Shown in pieces: positions 12,440-22,879 of a stretch of DNA of 64,000 nt. The stretch comes from Luzula sylvatica (Eukaryota; Streptophyta; Magnoliopsida; Poales; Juncaceae). The position numbers and the translations under genes were made by a program. The notes beneath the pieces are model-generated. The model saw only the letters and a program-made list of their open reading frames with translations. It did not search any database and had not been told where the DNA came from. The stretch covers positions 49,337,052 to 49,401,051 of the forward strand of contig OX326956.1 of NCBI GenBank assembly GCA_946800325.1. Direction: 5' to 3'. The first letter of the stretch is position 1; each line of letters starts with the position of its first letter.

Positions 12440-13065
12440 ATTAGGCTTCGGGTACTCAAAAATCTGGGGCCGGGCCTGAACACTGACATGCTAACACTCG
12501 TTTTCTTAGTACATCCAAATAATAGATAAGTCTATTATAGCAATTATGTTGATCAAGCAAAGTATAATTGTAGATAAAAGTCCAACGTTACATCCATTAG
12601 AAAAGATCAATATGTCAAAATATTCACATATTTACACATGACCACATTTCAACACTGACCCGTTAGAGGTGGGATATATATGTATTAAAAAAGAAAAAAA
12701 AAACATTTTATTGAGAAATCTTGATTAAGAAAGGAATAGTATTTCTTCATGATTACTTGGTATTTTAGTTTTTTGTTGGATTCCATTTTGGCTTATGAGT
12801 TCTCATCTACCATTTTTGTTATACCTCAATGAATTGAACTGCAAGAAAATATAACTTCATTAATAATTTTGTTTTATCTTAATTTCTTAAGTAGTTTAAT
12901 TATGTATAAGTAACGATGGTATCCCTCAGTTTTGTTTATGTTCTGATTATATTGATAAATATTATATATTTCGATTAAAATAAAGAATTGTTTTAAATTG
13001 AAGAAATGAAAAACGATATTATTGTCATGTACCTTTAGGCATCTCTTTTTGTTTTCGGAACGATG

Positions 13066-13401
13066 TCAAGTAATTGATCTTTTGTGAAATTGACTGGCTC
13101 TATATGTTTCTGAATCTGGTCTTCGAGAGGAAATGCAATTGCTCGAGACAACAATGGAATTGGGTTGGCCAAGGTGGCTGTTAAATGCGGTATAATTGTG
13201 AAGGAGAAATTTTGGCCAATGACACTTTCGAGTTTTTGTTTTGTTTTGCAGATATCCTTCTTTTATTAGGTCTTGCTCAAGTTGTAATGCAAGGACGGTG
13301 CGTCCGACTGCCTGTTTTACTTTGCGGACGATGAAGTCAACTTCTTCCTTGGTTTTGCCCGTGACCACGATACACAACTTGTGACTACATTGCAGGAGCA
13401 A
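13066..13401 (-). other. Unrecognised open frame, 111 codons
   Basis: The first half (with TGKTKEEVDFIVRKVK and LALQLEQDLIKEG) has the amphipathic, charged composition of a real protein, while the second half does not. I cannot name a family. There is no clear intron structure or promoter. It may be a decayed gene fragment carried into this transposon-rich stretch. Low confidence that it is translated. Confidence 0.2.
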
Positions 13402-13612
13402 AGTTTTTAGATTAGGGTTTCAGAAGAAAACAACTTAGGGCATATAAAGGATTAGAGAAGAAACATAGACTTAACCACAGCATTGTAGATTCAAATTTCA
13501 TGTTGCATACTTGCATATGTATGTATTCGAATCCGTAACTTTTTAACATATGATTTTATTGTATCAAACAATGAACTATAAGAGCTATGAGACCATCGAC
13601 AAATAGTACAAA

Positions 13613-13641
13613 CTAGCTTTGTGCCCGCGCGATTGCGCGGG
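13613..13641 (-). mobile_element. Helitron 3' terminus with perfect hairpin
   Basis: On the minus strand: stem CCCGCGC, 4-nt loop, stem GCGCGGG, a 7-nt spacer, then CTAG followed by host T. This is the canonical Helitron 3' end, and the element body would extend to higher coordinates. It borders the palindromic repeat pair at 13.65-14.6 kb, which may be part of the element. The 5' TC end was not found. Confidence 0.7.
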
Positions 13642-13649
13642 TTTTGTTT

Positions 13650-14615
13650 TATGTTCCAAATTAATATATTTAATTAACATGATAACTAACACATGTTAGC
13701 TATTAACTTAATACTTAATTAACATTAGTTCGAATTTATAAATTTGAATCAATATTAATGAATATTTAATGATAAGTTCTAATTATCACGTTAATTAAAT
13801 GCAATAACACAAATATGAAAAATACGACTGGTACATTTTGGAACTTCATAAAATTTTATATTTTTTTTCACGCATGTTGAACAGTACAACTAATATTAAA
13901 ATTATTTTACTTTACTCCAAAATATACCCGCCGTATTCTCCATATTTGTATTATTACATTTAATTAACGTGATAATTATATCATATCATTAAAAATTCAT
14001 TAATATTGATTTAAATTTATGAATTCGAACTAATGCTAATTACGTATTAAATTAATAGCTAACATGTACCAGTTATCATGTTAATTAAATAAATTAACTT
14101 ATAACATATAGCATGTTATGGTTGCGCGGGTTTTGCTCTATGTTCTAAGTTAATATATTTAATTAACATGATAACTAACACACGTTAGCTATTAATTTAA
14201 TACGTAATTAACATTATTTTGAATTCATAAATTCAAATCAATATTAATGAATATTTAATGATATGATCTAATTATCACGTTAATTAAATGCAATAGCACA
14301 AATATGGAGAATACGGCGGGCATATTTTGGAGTAAAGTATTTTTTTTTAATAGCAGTCGTACTGTTCATCACGCGCGGAAAAAATATAAAATTTTATGAA
14401 ACTCCAAAATGTACCAGCCGTATACTCCATATTTGTGATATTGTATTTAATTAACATGATAATTATAACATATCATTAAATATTAATTAATATTGATTCA
14501 AATTTATAAATTCGAACTAATACCAATTACGTATTAAATTAATATCTAACATTTGTTAGTTATCATGTTAATTAAATATATAAACTTAGAACATATAGCA
14601 TGTTAGGGTAAAATT
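13650..14615. repeat. Two tandem copies (about 489 bp) of a long palindrome
   Basis: The GCGCGGGTTTTG motif at 13635 recurs at 14124, giving a 489-bp period. Within each copy the first and second halves are near-complete inverted repeats: the left arm (…AATTAACATGATAACTAACA…) returns reversed at the right arm, with centres near 13890 and 14365. The result is four arms in alternating orientation. AT-rich, no coding frame. Transcripts would fold into hairpins of about 200 bp. Confidence 0.8.
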
Positions 14616-15150
14616 TGGAGAAGAATATAAATTTTTCCATTGAAAATTAAAAAAAAAGGGACACGTGTCTAATTTTCCTAACATGTGCCCGATTATAACT
14701 ATGTATAATATACTTGGTAATTTATCAAGTCGAATCCTACAAATAAAAATTAACTATGATCAAGTCGACAAATAATTTTCCCTGAAGGACGTAGACCAAC
14801 TCGATGTGGTACGATTTTATAGTGTTCGTATTTGCATTATTTCGTGGTTGGAATGAACAAAACCAATACGGATGATCACACCATATATCAACTTTGATCC
14901 AGGATTCCAGATATTAACCATACATGGTTGCATGAATATTATTTGATATTATCATAAAGAGAATACAAATCAAATATAAATATAAATATATAAAAATACT
15001 GGTATTCTAGAGAGCCTACATTAATTCATTTATTTTATTGCATTCAATTTTTCAAACTACAAATAAACTAAAGACAAAAAACATTAAATAAACTTCAATT
15101 AAACTAAAAGAAAACTATAAATAAACTAAAGAGAAAAAAACAAGTATGCA
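14616..15150. other. Intergenic AT-rich DNA
   Basis: No gene, repeat boundary or terminal motif that I can support. Confidence 0.5.
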
Positions 15151-15156
15151 AGAGAA

Positions 15157-15570
15157 ATGTGGAAATTAATACTTGCTCATACAAACACTGTGATGACCTT
15201 AAATCGAGACCATACACTGTTACAATTTTGGTGGAGCATCAGGAATAAGTTCGGCAATACCCAAAGAAGAGTGTGGGACATCATTCTCATTGCAAGCACG
15301 TGGACGATCTGGTTAGAACGAAATGGACGAATCTTCCGCGGAAAAATAAAAACATCGTCACAGATTGCAACAAAATCAATGGAAACGGCGCTACTCTGGT
15401 CAAGACATTGTTAGCATAATATTTAATGTTTATCGGGATAGGATAGTTATATTTTTATTTACTTATTTTTATTTCCAATATATAATGGAATGTAAGAAGT
15501 CATGTAAAAACATAGGATACCGTTAACGACAAGCGATCGCTTGTCGGGTTCCATTCAAAAAAAAAGAGAA
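15157..15570 (+). pseudogene. LINE (non-LTR retrotransposon) 3' fragment
   Basis: An 85-codon frame with TWTIWLERNGRIF matches the extreme C-terminus of plant LINE ORF2 (after the zf-RVT domain, motif xTWxIWxxRNxxIF). After the stop comes a 3' UTR of about 140 bp ending in an A-rich tail at 15559-15576. It is severely 5'-truncated, as is common for LINE insertions. It ends just 45 bp from the stop codon of microprotein B. Confidence 0.75.
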
Positions 15571-15619
15571 AAAAACAAGGCTTTGCCTGTCACAAGATTT
15601 AACTTAAAACATTGAGATC

Positions 15620-15784
15620 TTAATATCCATCGTTCATGAAGCACATATAGATCAACAAGCCGATGAACACGACGGGAATGAGGAGAAAAATGGACGGTGG
15701 TGCTACAACCGCAGGCATCAGCAAAGGACATAACACCAAAATAAGAACAACGATTGCTATGAGAACCACAGTTTCTTCGGCCAT
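15620..15784 (-). CDS. Hydrophobic microprotein B, 54 aa, two predicted membrane segments
   Basis: Unidentified single-exon gene related to the one at 11083-11226. The N-terminus is MAEETVVLIAIVVLILVL, then a CP, a first apolar segment (about residues 6-22), an APP turn (28-30), a second apolar segment (about 31-48) and a short polar tail ending NDGY. A TATAAAT box lies 75-81 bp upstream. The LINE fragment on the other strand ends just beyond the stop. Family unknown to me; probably a small two-span membrane protein, perhaps secretory-pathway or plasma membrane. No signal-peptide cleavage site is evident. Confidence 0.62.
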   Translation of the reverse strand: MAEETVVLIAIVVLILVLCPLLMPAVVAPPSIFLLIPVVFIGLLIYMCFMNDGY

Positions 15785-15858
15785 GTTTATAACTCTATTG
15801 ATTTAAAAACAAGAAGTAATGTGATAAAAGTTATGCTTTTTCTTTTTTTTTTCTCTCA

Positions 15859-15865
15859 ATTTATA
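15859..15865 (-). promoter_or_regulatory. TATA box of microprotein B
   Basis: TATAAAT on the minus strand, 75 bp before the ATG, followed by a CT-rich (GAGAG on minus) leader. Confidence 0.5.
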
Positions 15866-15869
15866 AGCA

Positions 15870-17150
15870 TAGGAAACCCTAATATTTTAGGTCAAATAAT
15901 CCATGCAGATTTTTACATTATTTCTTTCTCTAAATGAATGATCATGCACGGCCATTATAGGTACGTACGTATATTTAATATTCGTCCTAATAATATTTTT
16001 CGAGTTTCCCCTTTTAGTTTCGGATTATATTTCATCTCATATTTAGTATCGACATTAACATTTATATATCCATATCCAATCAGTTCTAACGCCGTATAAT
16101 TGTTTTGAGGATCAAGATTAACCAAGATATATATATTATAACAATTTATTTGAGATCAGAATGAGACTAGTAATGGTACCAAACTTTCCTACCAGGAATA
16201 GATATCAAAACATAAACACGTAGTAATTGTGCATGTACTAATAAAAAAGTCAAAATATATTTCTACATAATACTAATTATGTCTTATTTATTGTATCCAT
16301 CATTTACTCTTTTTTCACTTTCCTAATAGATATCATTATTTTTTCCTTTTTTTTAAAAAAAATATCATTATCTTTCAAATCAGAAACACATAATAGAGAT
16401 TTATTTACCACCTTCAAAATTTGCACTTCTGAACTTGGACTCCAACTCGTAAATTGTATTGATTTGTATGCAAAAACATCTGTCTCAGTAAAAATCTCAT
16501 TAAAAATCTTGCAATTGATCTAAAATTATAAAATCCATTTTATTGAAGTTATGTGGAATACAAAGCATTTATAATTGAAGAACTAGTTTTCAAATTTCTT
16601 TTTAAATATCTATATCACAAAAATATGTTTCGTCAAAATCTTAGTAGGTAAAATTTAGTGGTAAAAAGATCTTTTCTAACGAACGAAACACAATACAATG
16701 TAACGCTTCAATCGGATCACAAGTTATCTCTTTAAACACCATGACGAGGGACACAAAAAATGTATTTTGTATTATTTCCACCTCTCACGGTTACAAGACT
16801 TTGAAGACTATGGAGTAAATCTTTTGAGCCAGCTGTTTCAAAATATTAGTTTTTAGAGATAAAACTATTTATTTTAGAAAATATATATCAAGTCTATGAC
16901 AAAATATTTTATATTTGTAAACTTTGATGTCAAATTTGTTCTTTGAGAGCTCTTTAGGAGTTCCAATAATCATCAAGTAAATTTCATTTAATCGCGCAAA
17001 ATACGCATCTTCAAATTTGATCAGTGATATTGGTATGTAGTCTTGTTTTTTACATCGATTATATCATATGTCCTCATAATACTATTCATACAAAGACCTT
17101 TGTAATATAATATCTCTCTTTAGAGTTTAAATAATATGCTCTTAACATAT
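15870..17150. other. Intergenic AT-rich DNA
   Basis: No coding frame or clear transposon terminus. It leads into the inverted-repeat structure that begins at about 17.16 kb. Confidence 0.5.
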
Positions 17151-17971
17151 TATTTGAATAAAATAGAAATTTGCTCGTCTTAGTCTTCAAATACAGAGTT
17201 ATTTCAAGAAAACATGAAAACAGAGTATTTTGGTCATGTTAAACTTCAATTCTTGGTTTTTTTGAAAATATGATATTTAATTTTTTTTAACATGTGTCGG
17301 ATTTAACTTTTTTAATTTTTGATAATTCTTTGAAAAAATATAAATTTGCATGTGTTCGTTCAACAACATGAAAATTGAGTATATTGCTCATGTTAGACTT
17401 ACATTTTGAAATATTTAGAAATAGAGGATAGTTAATTTGTTTGAAGGTGTTCGAAGTCACTCTTTGTATTTTTAAGATTTTTTTGAAAATAGAAATTTGT
17501 TTGTTTTAATCTTCAATTACAGTGTTATTGAGGAAAACTTGAAAATTGAGTATTCTTCTCATATTAGACTTCAATTCAAGCATTTTTTTAGAAAAAAAAC
17601 ATGACAATATTATTTTTTGGAAGGTGTCTGACTTCGTTATTGCCATTTTGCAAATTATTTGAAAAAATAGAAATTATGATCGTGTTAGTCATCAATTACA
17701 TAGTTTTTTTCAACATAAAAAGTAGTGTAAGATATTTGTCCACCTTATAGAGATAAATCAAATCGCATCTCCATAGAGAGCCTAAGAGCCTAGAGCCTAG
17801 AGAGCGACTTTTCTTCCTCAGTTCTTAGGGAGGGGGGTTATATTCAAAGTTGACGAGGGTCCTTCCCCCCTTCCCCGCTGTCGTATATTACCTTTTTACC
17901 CTATACAGGGTTGGGTAATGCAGCGACTACTGAGGCATTACTAGTGCTGGTTGTTGTAGCACATGAGCTAG

Positions 17972-18500
17972 CACTACAACAGATGGGCTTATCAGCGACG
18001 GGCAACTTCTATCAGCGACGGGCCGTCGTAAATATAAAGCACTTTCACCGACGGGCCGTCGCTAAAGCACTATTTCCGACGGCCCGTCGTAGATTCCATT
18101 GGCCCGTCGCAGAAGAAGAAACCATCGGTAAAACCCGCCGTCGGCCCGTCGATAACTAAAAGGCCCGTCGCTGATGCTCACCGACGGCCCGTCGGCCCAG
18201 AGTTTCCCGTCGCAGATACATTCAAAAAATCGTCAGATTTCAAAACTATCTCCGACGGCCCGTCGGCCGATCATTACCGTCGCAAATAACTCCCCGTCGG
18301 CCCGTCGCAGATTCAATATCCCGTCGCAGATGCTCTCCGACGGCCCGTCGGCCCAGAGTTTCCCGTCGCAGATACATTCAAAAAATCGTCAGATTTCAAA
18401 ACTATCTCCGACGGCCCGTCGGCCCATCATTACCGTCGCAAATAACTCCCCGTCGGCCCGTCGCGGATTCAATATCCCGTCGCAGATGCTCCCCGATGGC
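17972..18500 (+). mobile_element. CACTA (En/Spm) transposon end with subterminal repeats
   Basis: Begins CACTACAACAGATGGGCTTA and is followed by many copies of the motif CCGTCG/CGACGG, several as the palindrome CGACGGCCCGTCG. A CACTA start with dense GC-rich subterminal motifs, which bind the transposase, is typical of plant CACTA elements. Upstream (about 17950-17962) GTTGTTGTAGCAC resembles a decayed opposite-orientation terminus. A second copy of the same 30-bp start lies at 18588 in the same orientation. Confidence 0.7.
18181..18492 (+). repeat. 156-bp subterminal unit, two tandem copies
   Basis: Copies at 18181-18336 and 18337-18492 differ at only a few positions, and a broken third start follows. 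Each unit contains CGACGG palindromes and the stretch ATACATTCAAAAAATCGTCA. A 125-codon open frame crosses the array but is a by-product of the repeat. Confidence 0.85.
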
Positions 18501-18587
18501 TTATTTCTTGTTTTAGTGTCTTCCTTTGTCCTTGTTCCTGATTCTCCCTAGATCGTCCTCAGGGTATTGTTGGTGTGGTTTGAAACA

Positions 18588-18640
18588 CACTACAACAGAT
18601 GGGCTTATCAGCGACGGGGCCATATTCCTTTTCCCACCAA
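18588..18640 (+). mobile_element. Second CACTA terminus, same orientation
   Basis: Repeats CACTACAACAGATGGGCTTA and TCAGCGACGGG exactly as at 17972, then diverges. It may be a fragment of a second insertion or a rearranged copy. Confidence 0.6.
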
Positions 18641-18784
18641 TGCACCTCAGACCTCCTTATCCTATACTGAGTTCATAGTAGCTCGCCACCCAAGAACTAA
18701 CTGCACAAAACCAAGAAATAAGCTCCAAGAATTGGATCTTATTTCAGGGTTTGATTATATTCATTCAACTTTGAATATATCGTG

Positions 18785-19270
18785 TTTGTACAATTTGGTG
18801 AAAAGTTACGTAGTAAAACATTCGATTCAAACCATTTCAAAACCTGTTATCTGGACTTGTCATAGCGTTAAAAGAATGGTATGAATCGAAAAACAAAATT
18901 TCTTAGTGTTTGAAAAAAATTGTGAAAATGTATGTAGTAAAAGATACGATACAATTGATCTAAAAACACGTTATTTGAACTCCTCAAAACGTAAAAAGAT
19001 TGATATGAATCAAAAAGTAAACTTTATTAGTGTTTGTACAATTTGGTTAATAGTTACGTAATAAAAGATTTGATCCAAACCATCTAAAAAACATGTTATT
19101 TGGGCTCCTCAGAGAGTAACATTGTTATAAACCGACTAACAAACCTTCTTAGTGTTTGCAAAATTTGGTGAAAAGTTATGTAGTAAAAGATTCAATCCGA
19201 ACCGTCTCAAAAAAACATTATTTGGGCTCCTTATGGAGTTAAATGATTGTTATGAATCGAAAAACAAAAA
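18785..19270 (+). repeat. Tandem array, unit about 122 bp, four diverged copies
   Basis: Units start near 18783, 18906, 19030 and 19152 with (G)TGTTTGTACAATTTGGTGAA or variants, continue AGTTACGTAGTAAAAGATTC, and end with TTATTTGGGCTCCT. Copies have diverged substantially. No coding role seen. Confidence 0.75.
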
Positions 19271-19685
19271 TTTTTGTTTCTATTTTTCGAAAAACTCACA
19301 AGAATGCAACAGTGAAGTCTAACACCTTCAAAACAAACAATTGTCCTATTTTTCGAAAAAATGACAAAATTGAAGTCTTATACGGGCAAAATCATGAATT
19401 TTCATGTTTCATCGAAAAAAATTATTCATGGAAGACTAACTCCTACATATATATATGTATTTCATAACTTTCTAAATAATGCAAAAAAGTGATGTTTAAA
19501 ACCTTCAAATTGAAACGATATAAAATACTCAATTTTAATATTGTCTTGAAATACTATGTAATAGAAGACTAACACACACAAATTTCCATTTGTCAATAAT
19601 TTCTTAAAAATGCAAAAAGTAAAGTCTAACACCGCCCAATAAAATGTTTTATCCTATTTTTTGAAAAAACGCTAACATATAAGTC

Positions 19686-20313
19686 TTTTTTTTTTGAAGG
19701 AGAGACGACCAATAGTCGACATCTCAAATATCATTAAATGAATTATCATAGTTTACATACAATAGCGTAAATGAGAAGTGTAAAAAACTCCTATCCAGCT
19801 ATCTCACAAGGTCGAGATAAATAAACCTAATGTACTAAATTACAAAGGTATTTAGGCGACCTAAAATTGCATGCCGATTACTCGCAGCATGCTGTCCATC
19901 GCCGTGCATCCTGGATTGCCAAGGTCGTCAGTAAAGGTAGAGAAGCTCTCTTGTTATTGAAGATTTCGTCGTTTCTTGCCTTCCATAAGTTCCAGGTGGT
20001 CGCGAGCCAGGAAGTTTTCCTCAGAGGATCGCTCGCTTTATCTTCCCAAAAGTCTCTAGACACCCCGGTTCCCAAGGGGGCTATTCCGAGTTGGGTTGAG
20101 ATGTTTTGCCATACCTGCTTTGTGAAAGGGCACTCGAACATCAGGTGATGTGTCGTTTCGGGTTCATTTTTGCATAGAGGGCAAAGAAAGTTGTTCGGCC
20201 ATCCTTTTTTTTGAAGGTTGTCGCTTGTTTGAATCCTTGAGAGTAGGACCAACCAGCCAAAGAATTTCACCTTTAAGAGCAAATTATTGAACTTTTTGTT
20301 TTTGTCAAAAAAA
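19686..20313 (-). pseudogene. LINE ORF2 3' fragment with zf-RVT domain
   Basis: On the minus strand the frame reads …FFGWLVLLSRIQTSDNL, then C-P-L-C...ETTHHLMFECPFTKQVW and TTWNLWKARNDEIFNN. These are hallmarks of the zinc-binding zf-RVT region that closes plant LINE reverse transcriptases. The stop is at 19878. A 3' UTR of about 180 bp then ends in an A tail (T run at 19686-19696 on plus). The 5' part, including the polymerase, is missing. It is inserted in frame into the gene remnant at 20314-21366. Confidence 0.8.
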
Positions 20314-21366
20314 ATCCTTGGGGTGAAGGGAGGTTGGGACGATGAGCTTGAACCGACACTTGGTTCGTCTTGTGCTCGGCGTTTGGAGGATCGTTGCTCC
20401 GGTTGATCGTTCGTATCATCTCCCGGTTCAATGAATTGGACCCACGCGGTTGGGATTTCCGGAAAGAAGTATGGTCCGGCTCGGCTACGGTGGTTAATGA
20501 TGTAGGTGTCCAAAAGGTTTTTGAACGTGCGATCTTTGCGAGTGAGCCCGATACTTTCGAGGCGATCCGGGTGTGCAAGATTCTCGGTTGGAATTTTCCC
20601 TAAGAGACAAGCATTTGCCTCTATGAGAATATTGACTTTCGTGCATATGCCGAGGAGATGAGGTGCCCATATGTAAGTGACGAGGTGTTGATGCGCAAGA
20701 CGTAATCCATGTGTTTAATAATGAGATTTGCGACGTTGATACTTGGTGTCTCTTGATACCAAAGGTTGAATACCAAGACCCTATTTCGCCCATCGAGATT
20801 AGTTTTGAGTTTTGCGATTGGGGCGAGGATGTTGTTTTCGATTTTCCATACGAACTGAAGGTTCGGTTCTTATTTGGTGGAGTAGTCGTACATGTTCCCA
20901 TAGGTCGTTATGTTGTCAAGGTTTTGAGAATCGGGCCCACGGTATAATTCACCGCGACTAATGTATAACTTGTCACCACTTGGGGACAATTGAAGCCACT
21001 CACAAAGATTTTGTTCGGAGATGGTGATTTCCTTATCAAAAAAGTAACTCTGTATGGTGTTGGCGTGGGGATCATACGTCGCGTGGGCGTAAAATAGACG
21101 TACGATTTCTTTGAAGCATGGGTATGTGATTCCACATAATCCTCCGATGCTCCAATTATCGATTCGGGGTTGCATGGTCGCGCGTAATGTGACTGCCTCG
21201 GGGGAAAATCGATGTAGAAGCAAGCACTTACGGGTCTATTGATGAACTCGTTTTGGTATAGCCTTGCTTTCGTAATGGATTCGAAGAGGTTATGGTTGTC
21301 CATGTTTTGGAACTCGAATCGACGAGCACCGGTGGGCATTGGACGCTTCAATCTCTTCGAGACCAT
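20314..21366 (-). pseudogene. Decayed plant transposon-associated protein gene
   Basis: Starting at 21366 (MVSKRLKRPMPTGARRFEF) the frame continues to FYIDFP, then shifts by one base in a C-run near 21200 into …GGLCGITYPCFKEIVRLFYAH and EWLQLSPSGDKLY. After a stop near 20870 the same kind of protein resumes with LPYG-like LTYGHLISSAYAR. R-x-FYA and the LxYGxL block resemble the family annotated as putative plant transposon protein (Transposase_32-like). One frameshift and several stops show it is dead. The Ser-rich C-terminal part runs in frame into the LINE fragment at about 20313. Confidence 0.5.
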
Positions 21367-22129
21367 GATCCTTGATGAGGAGTTTGGAAAGGAGGAAGAG
21401 AAGTATTAGGGTTTCGAAAATCTAGGGTTAGGAGAGGTTTGAGTGAAAAGAGAGGAGTGGAGAGATTTTCGAAATTCAGGATTGAAGAGAGAAGCTTATA
21501 TAGAGTGGCAAAGCAAAGGAGATGGGGATTTGAGGAGATTTTTGCAAGAAGATGAGGTGGTTTTCGGTTTTGGAAGGAGTGGAGAAGTTATTTTGGTGAG
21601 TTAATGGTGAAGAAAGTGGAAGAGAGTGGAGAGAGAGAGGAGAGAGAGTCAAGGGAGTATTATGCAAAGTTCGTTACAAGGGAAGTCTTGGTCCCTTTGT
21701 GATTGTTGCTTCTCACTGGCAAAATTGGAGAATGGATGCGAAACTTCTTCTCATGCTAGCGATGGTCTTGTCACTCCATTTCATTTATATTAACCTTCAT
21801 CTTCTCGATTTCTACTCTTTGGCAAAGTTATGAAACTGATGTGAAGCTTCTTTCATTGTTGGTGATGGTCTTGTTCTTTGATCTGGTCTTATTTCATCTT
21901 CTATTGGCCTGCCTTCTCAGTTTTACTAGCGAGAACCGCGAGAGTGGCATCAGTGCCGAAGTTTCCTTCTATATATGTCAGCAGACGATTTTCACTCAGG
22001 TGATTAACTAATCCCTAAGCTCGAACACTCGAAGGTCGACAACTCCTTTCTTCTGACGACTCTCGTAAGTCGTAACAATGAATGTCCCCTCTTTCAGTTG
22101 ACTATTCTCTCTCTTTGGTGGCTTCGAAA
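21367..22129. other. Former 5' region of the decayed gene and spacer
   Basis: On the minus strand 21400-21670 is CT-rich, like a plant 5' leader. The rest shows no gene. Confidence 0.4.
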
Positions 22130-22137
22130 GTTCAAAC

Positions 22138-22871
22138 CATGGTTCTGAATATCGGACTCGGACTCGGGACTCGGTTGACTCGGACGAGTAAAAAAAAAAA
22201 TCGGACGGTTAGTAAAAAAATCGGAAAAAATAGAAAAAAAAATAAAAAAAATATTTTAAAAATATATAAACATTCATAAACATGATACACACTAATTGAA
22301 CTCATAAAATTCAAATAGCTACATTAAAAAAAATACATTACCTAACCAACATTATATAACGAACATTACATTAAAAAAATAAAAAAAAGAATATCACAAA
22401 ACTCTTTAAATGAAAAAAAAGAATAAAAAAGAATTTCACGATATTGCATGGCCATCTTGTATGTGTAAATGAAAAAAACATTCAATACTTACTTAAAAAA
22501 TATAAACACATAAAATCTATCAAAAAACATGCCACATAGAATCGTATCATCTCTTTCACCTTCCCCACTTCTTTAATGTTTCTAGTTCTTCCAGCCATGG
22601 ATTCTCAAAAAAAACACAAAACACAAAACTCTGAACTTAGAAAACACAAATCACAAAACTCCCCTCGTTTTTGTTCTTCTCATCAACTCTCCTCGCGTTT
22701 ATATAGATTATGCATGGAAAATAGATCATTTCTCTCTCTAAAAAAAAAAAAAAAAAAAAAAAAATTCAGTGACTCGGATCCGATTTTATCGGGTCAAAAT
22801 CGGCTCGGTGGCCACCGAGTCCGAGAATATCGGCCGAGTTTTTTTTATCTCGGCCGATATTACAAACCATG
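22138..22871. mobile_element. Non-autonomous hAT element, 734 bp
   Basis: The ends are CATGGTTCTGAATATCGG (left) and the inverted CATGGTTTGTAATATCGG (right), flanked by the exact 8-bp duplication GTTCAAAC at 22130-22137 and 22872-22879. Subterminal regions on both sides are crowded with CGGACTCGG/CGGCCGAG motifs. The centre is AT-rich and holds an A-run (22741-22764). No transposase. Confidence 0.85.
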
Positions 22872-22879
22872 GTTCAAAC

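Larger units (their letters stand above)
11789..12478 (+). mobile_element. Non-autonomous hAT transposon, 690 bp, with transposase remnant
   Basis: Terminal inverted repeats begin CAGGCCCGGCCCCA at the left and end with the reverse complement at the right. Both sides carry the exact 8-bp target duplication AACACTGA, diagnostic of hAT. The interior holds a (CT)n tract and, close to the right end, a short coding remnant of a plant MYM/TTF-type hAT transposase. It is therefore an internally deleted derivative of an autonomous element and needs a transposase supplied from elsewhere. A solitary related end lies at 36522. Confidence 0.88.
17160..19690. mobile_element. Inverted-repeat region enclosing CACTA ends
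   Basis: Degenerate units of about 160 bp (each with a GAAATTTG…TTAGTCTTCAA core) at 17168, 17340, 17492 and 17670 reappear reverse-complemented at 19270-19680. For example, the stretch at 17600-17705 matches 19552-19660 inverted. Between the arms lie CACTA termini, GC-rich subterminal repeats and a tandem array of about 122 bp. I read it as a large, decayed, possibly nested CACTA-type element; arms that diverged suggest age. No transposase frame is left. Confidence 0.5.

Noticed and set aside
18174..18551. 125-codon frame with repeated ARRPIITVANNSPSARR
   Set aside because: The 156-bp period is divisible by three, so the tandem CACTA repeat stays open by arithmetic. No independent evidence for coding.
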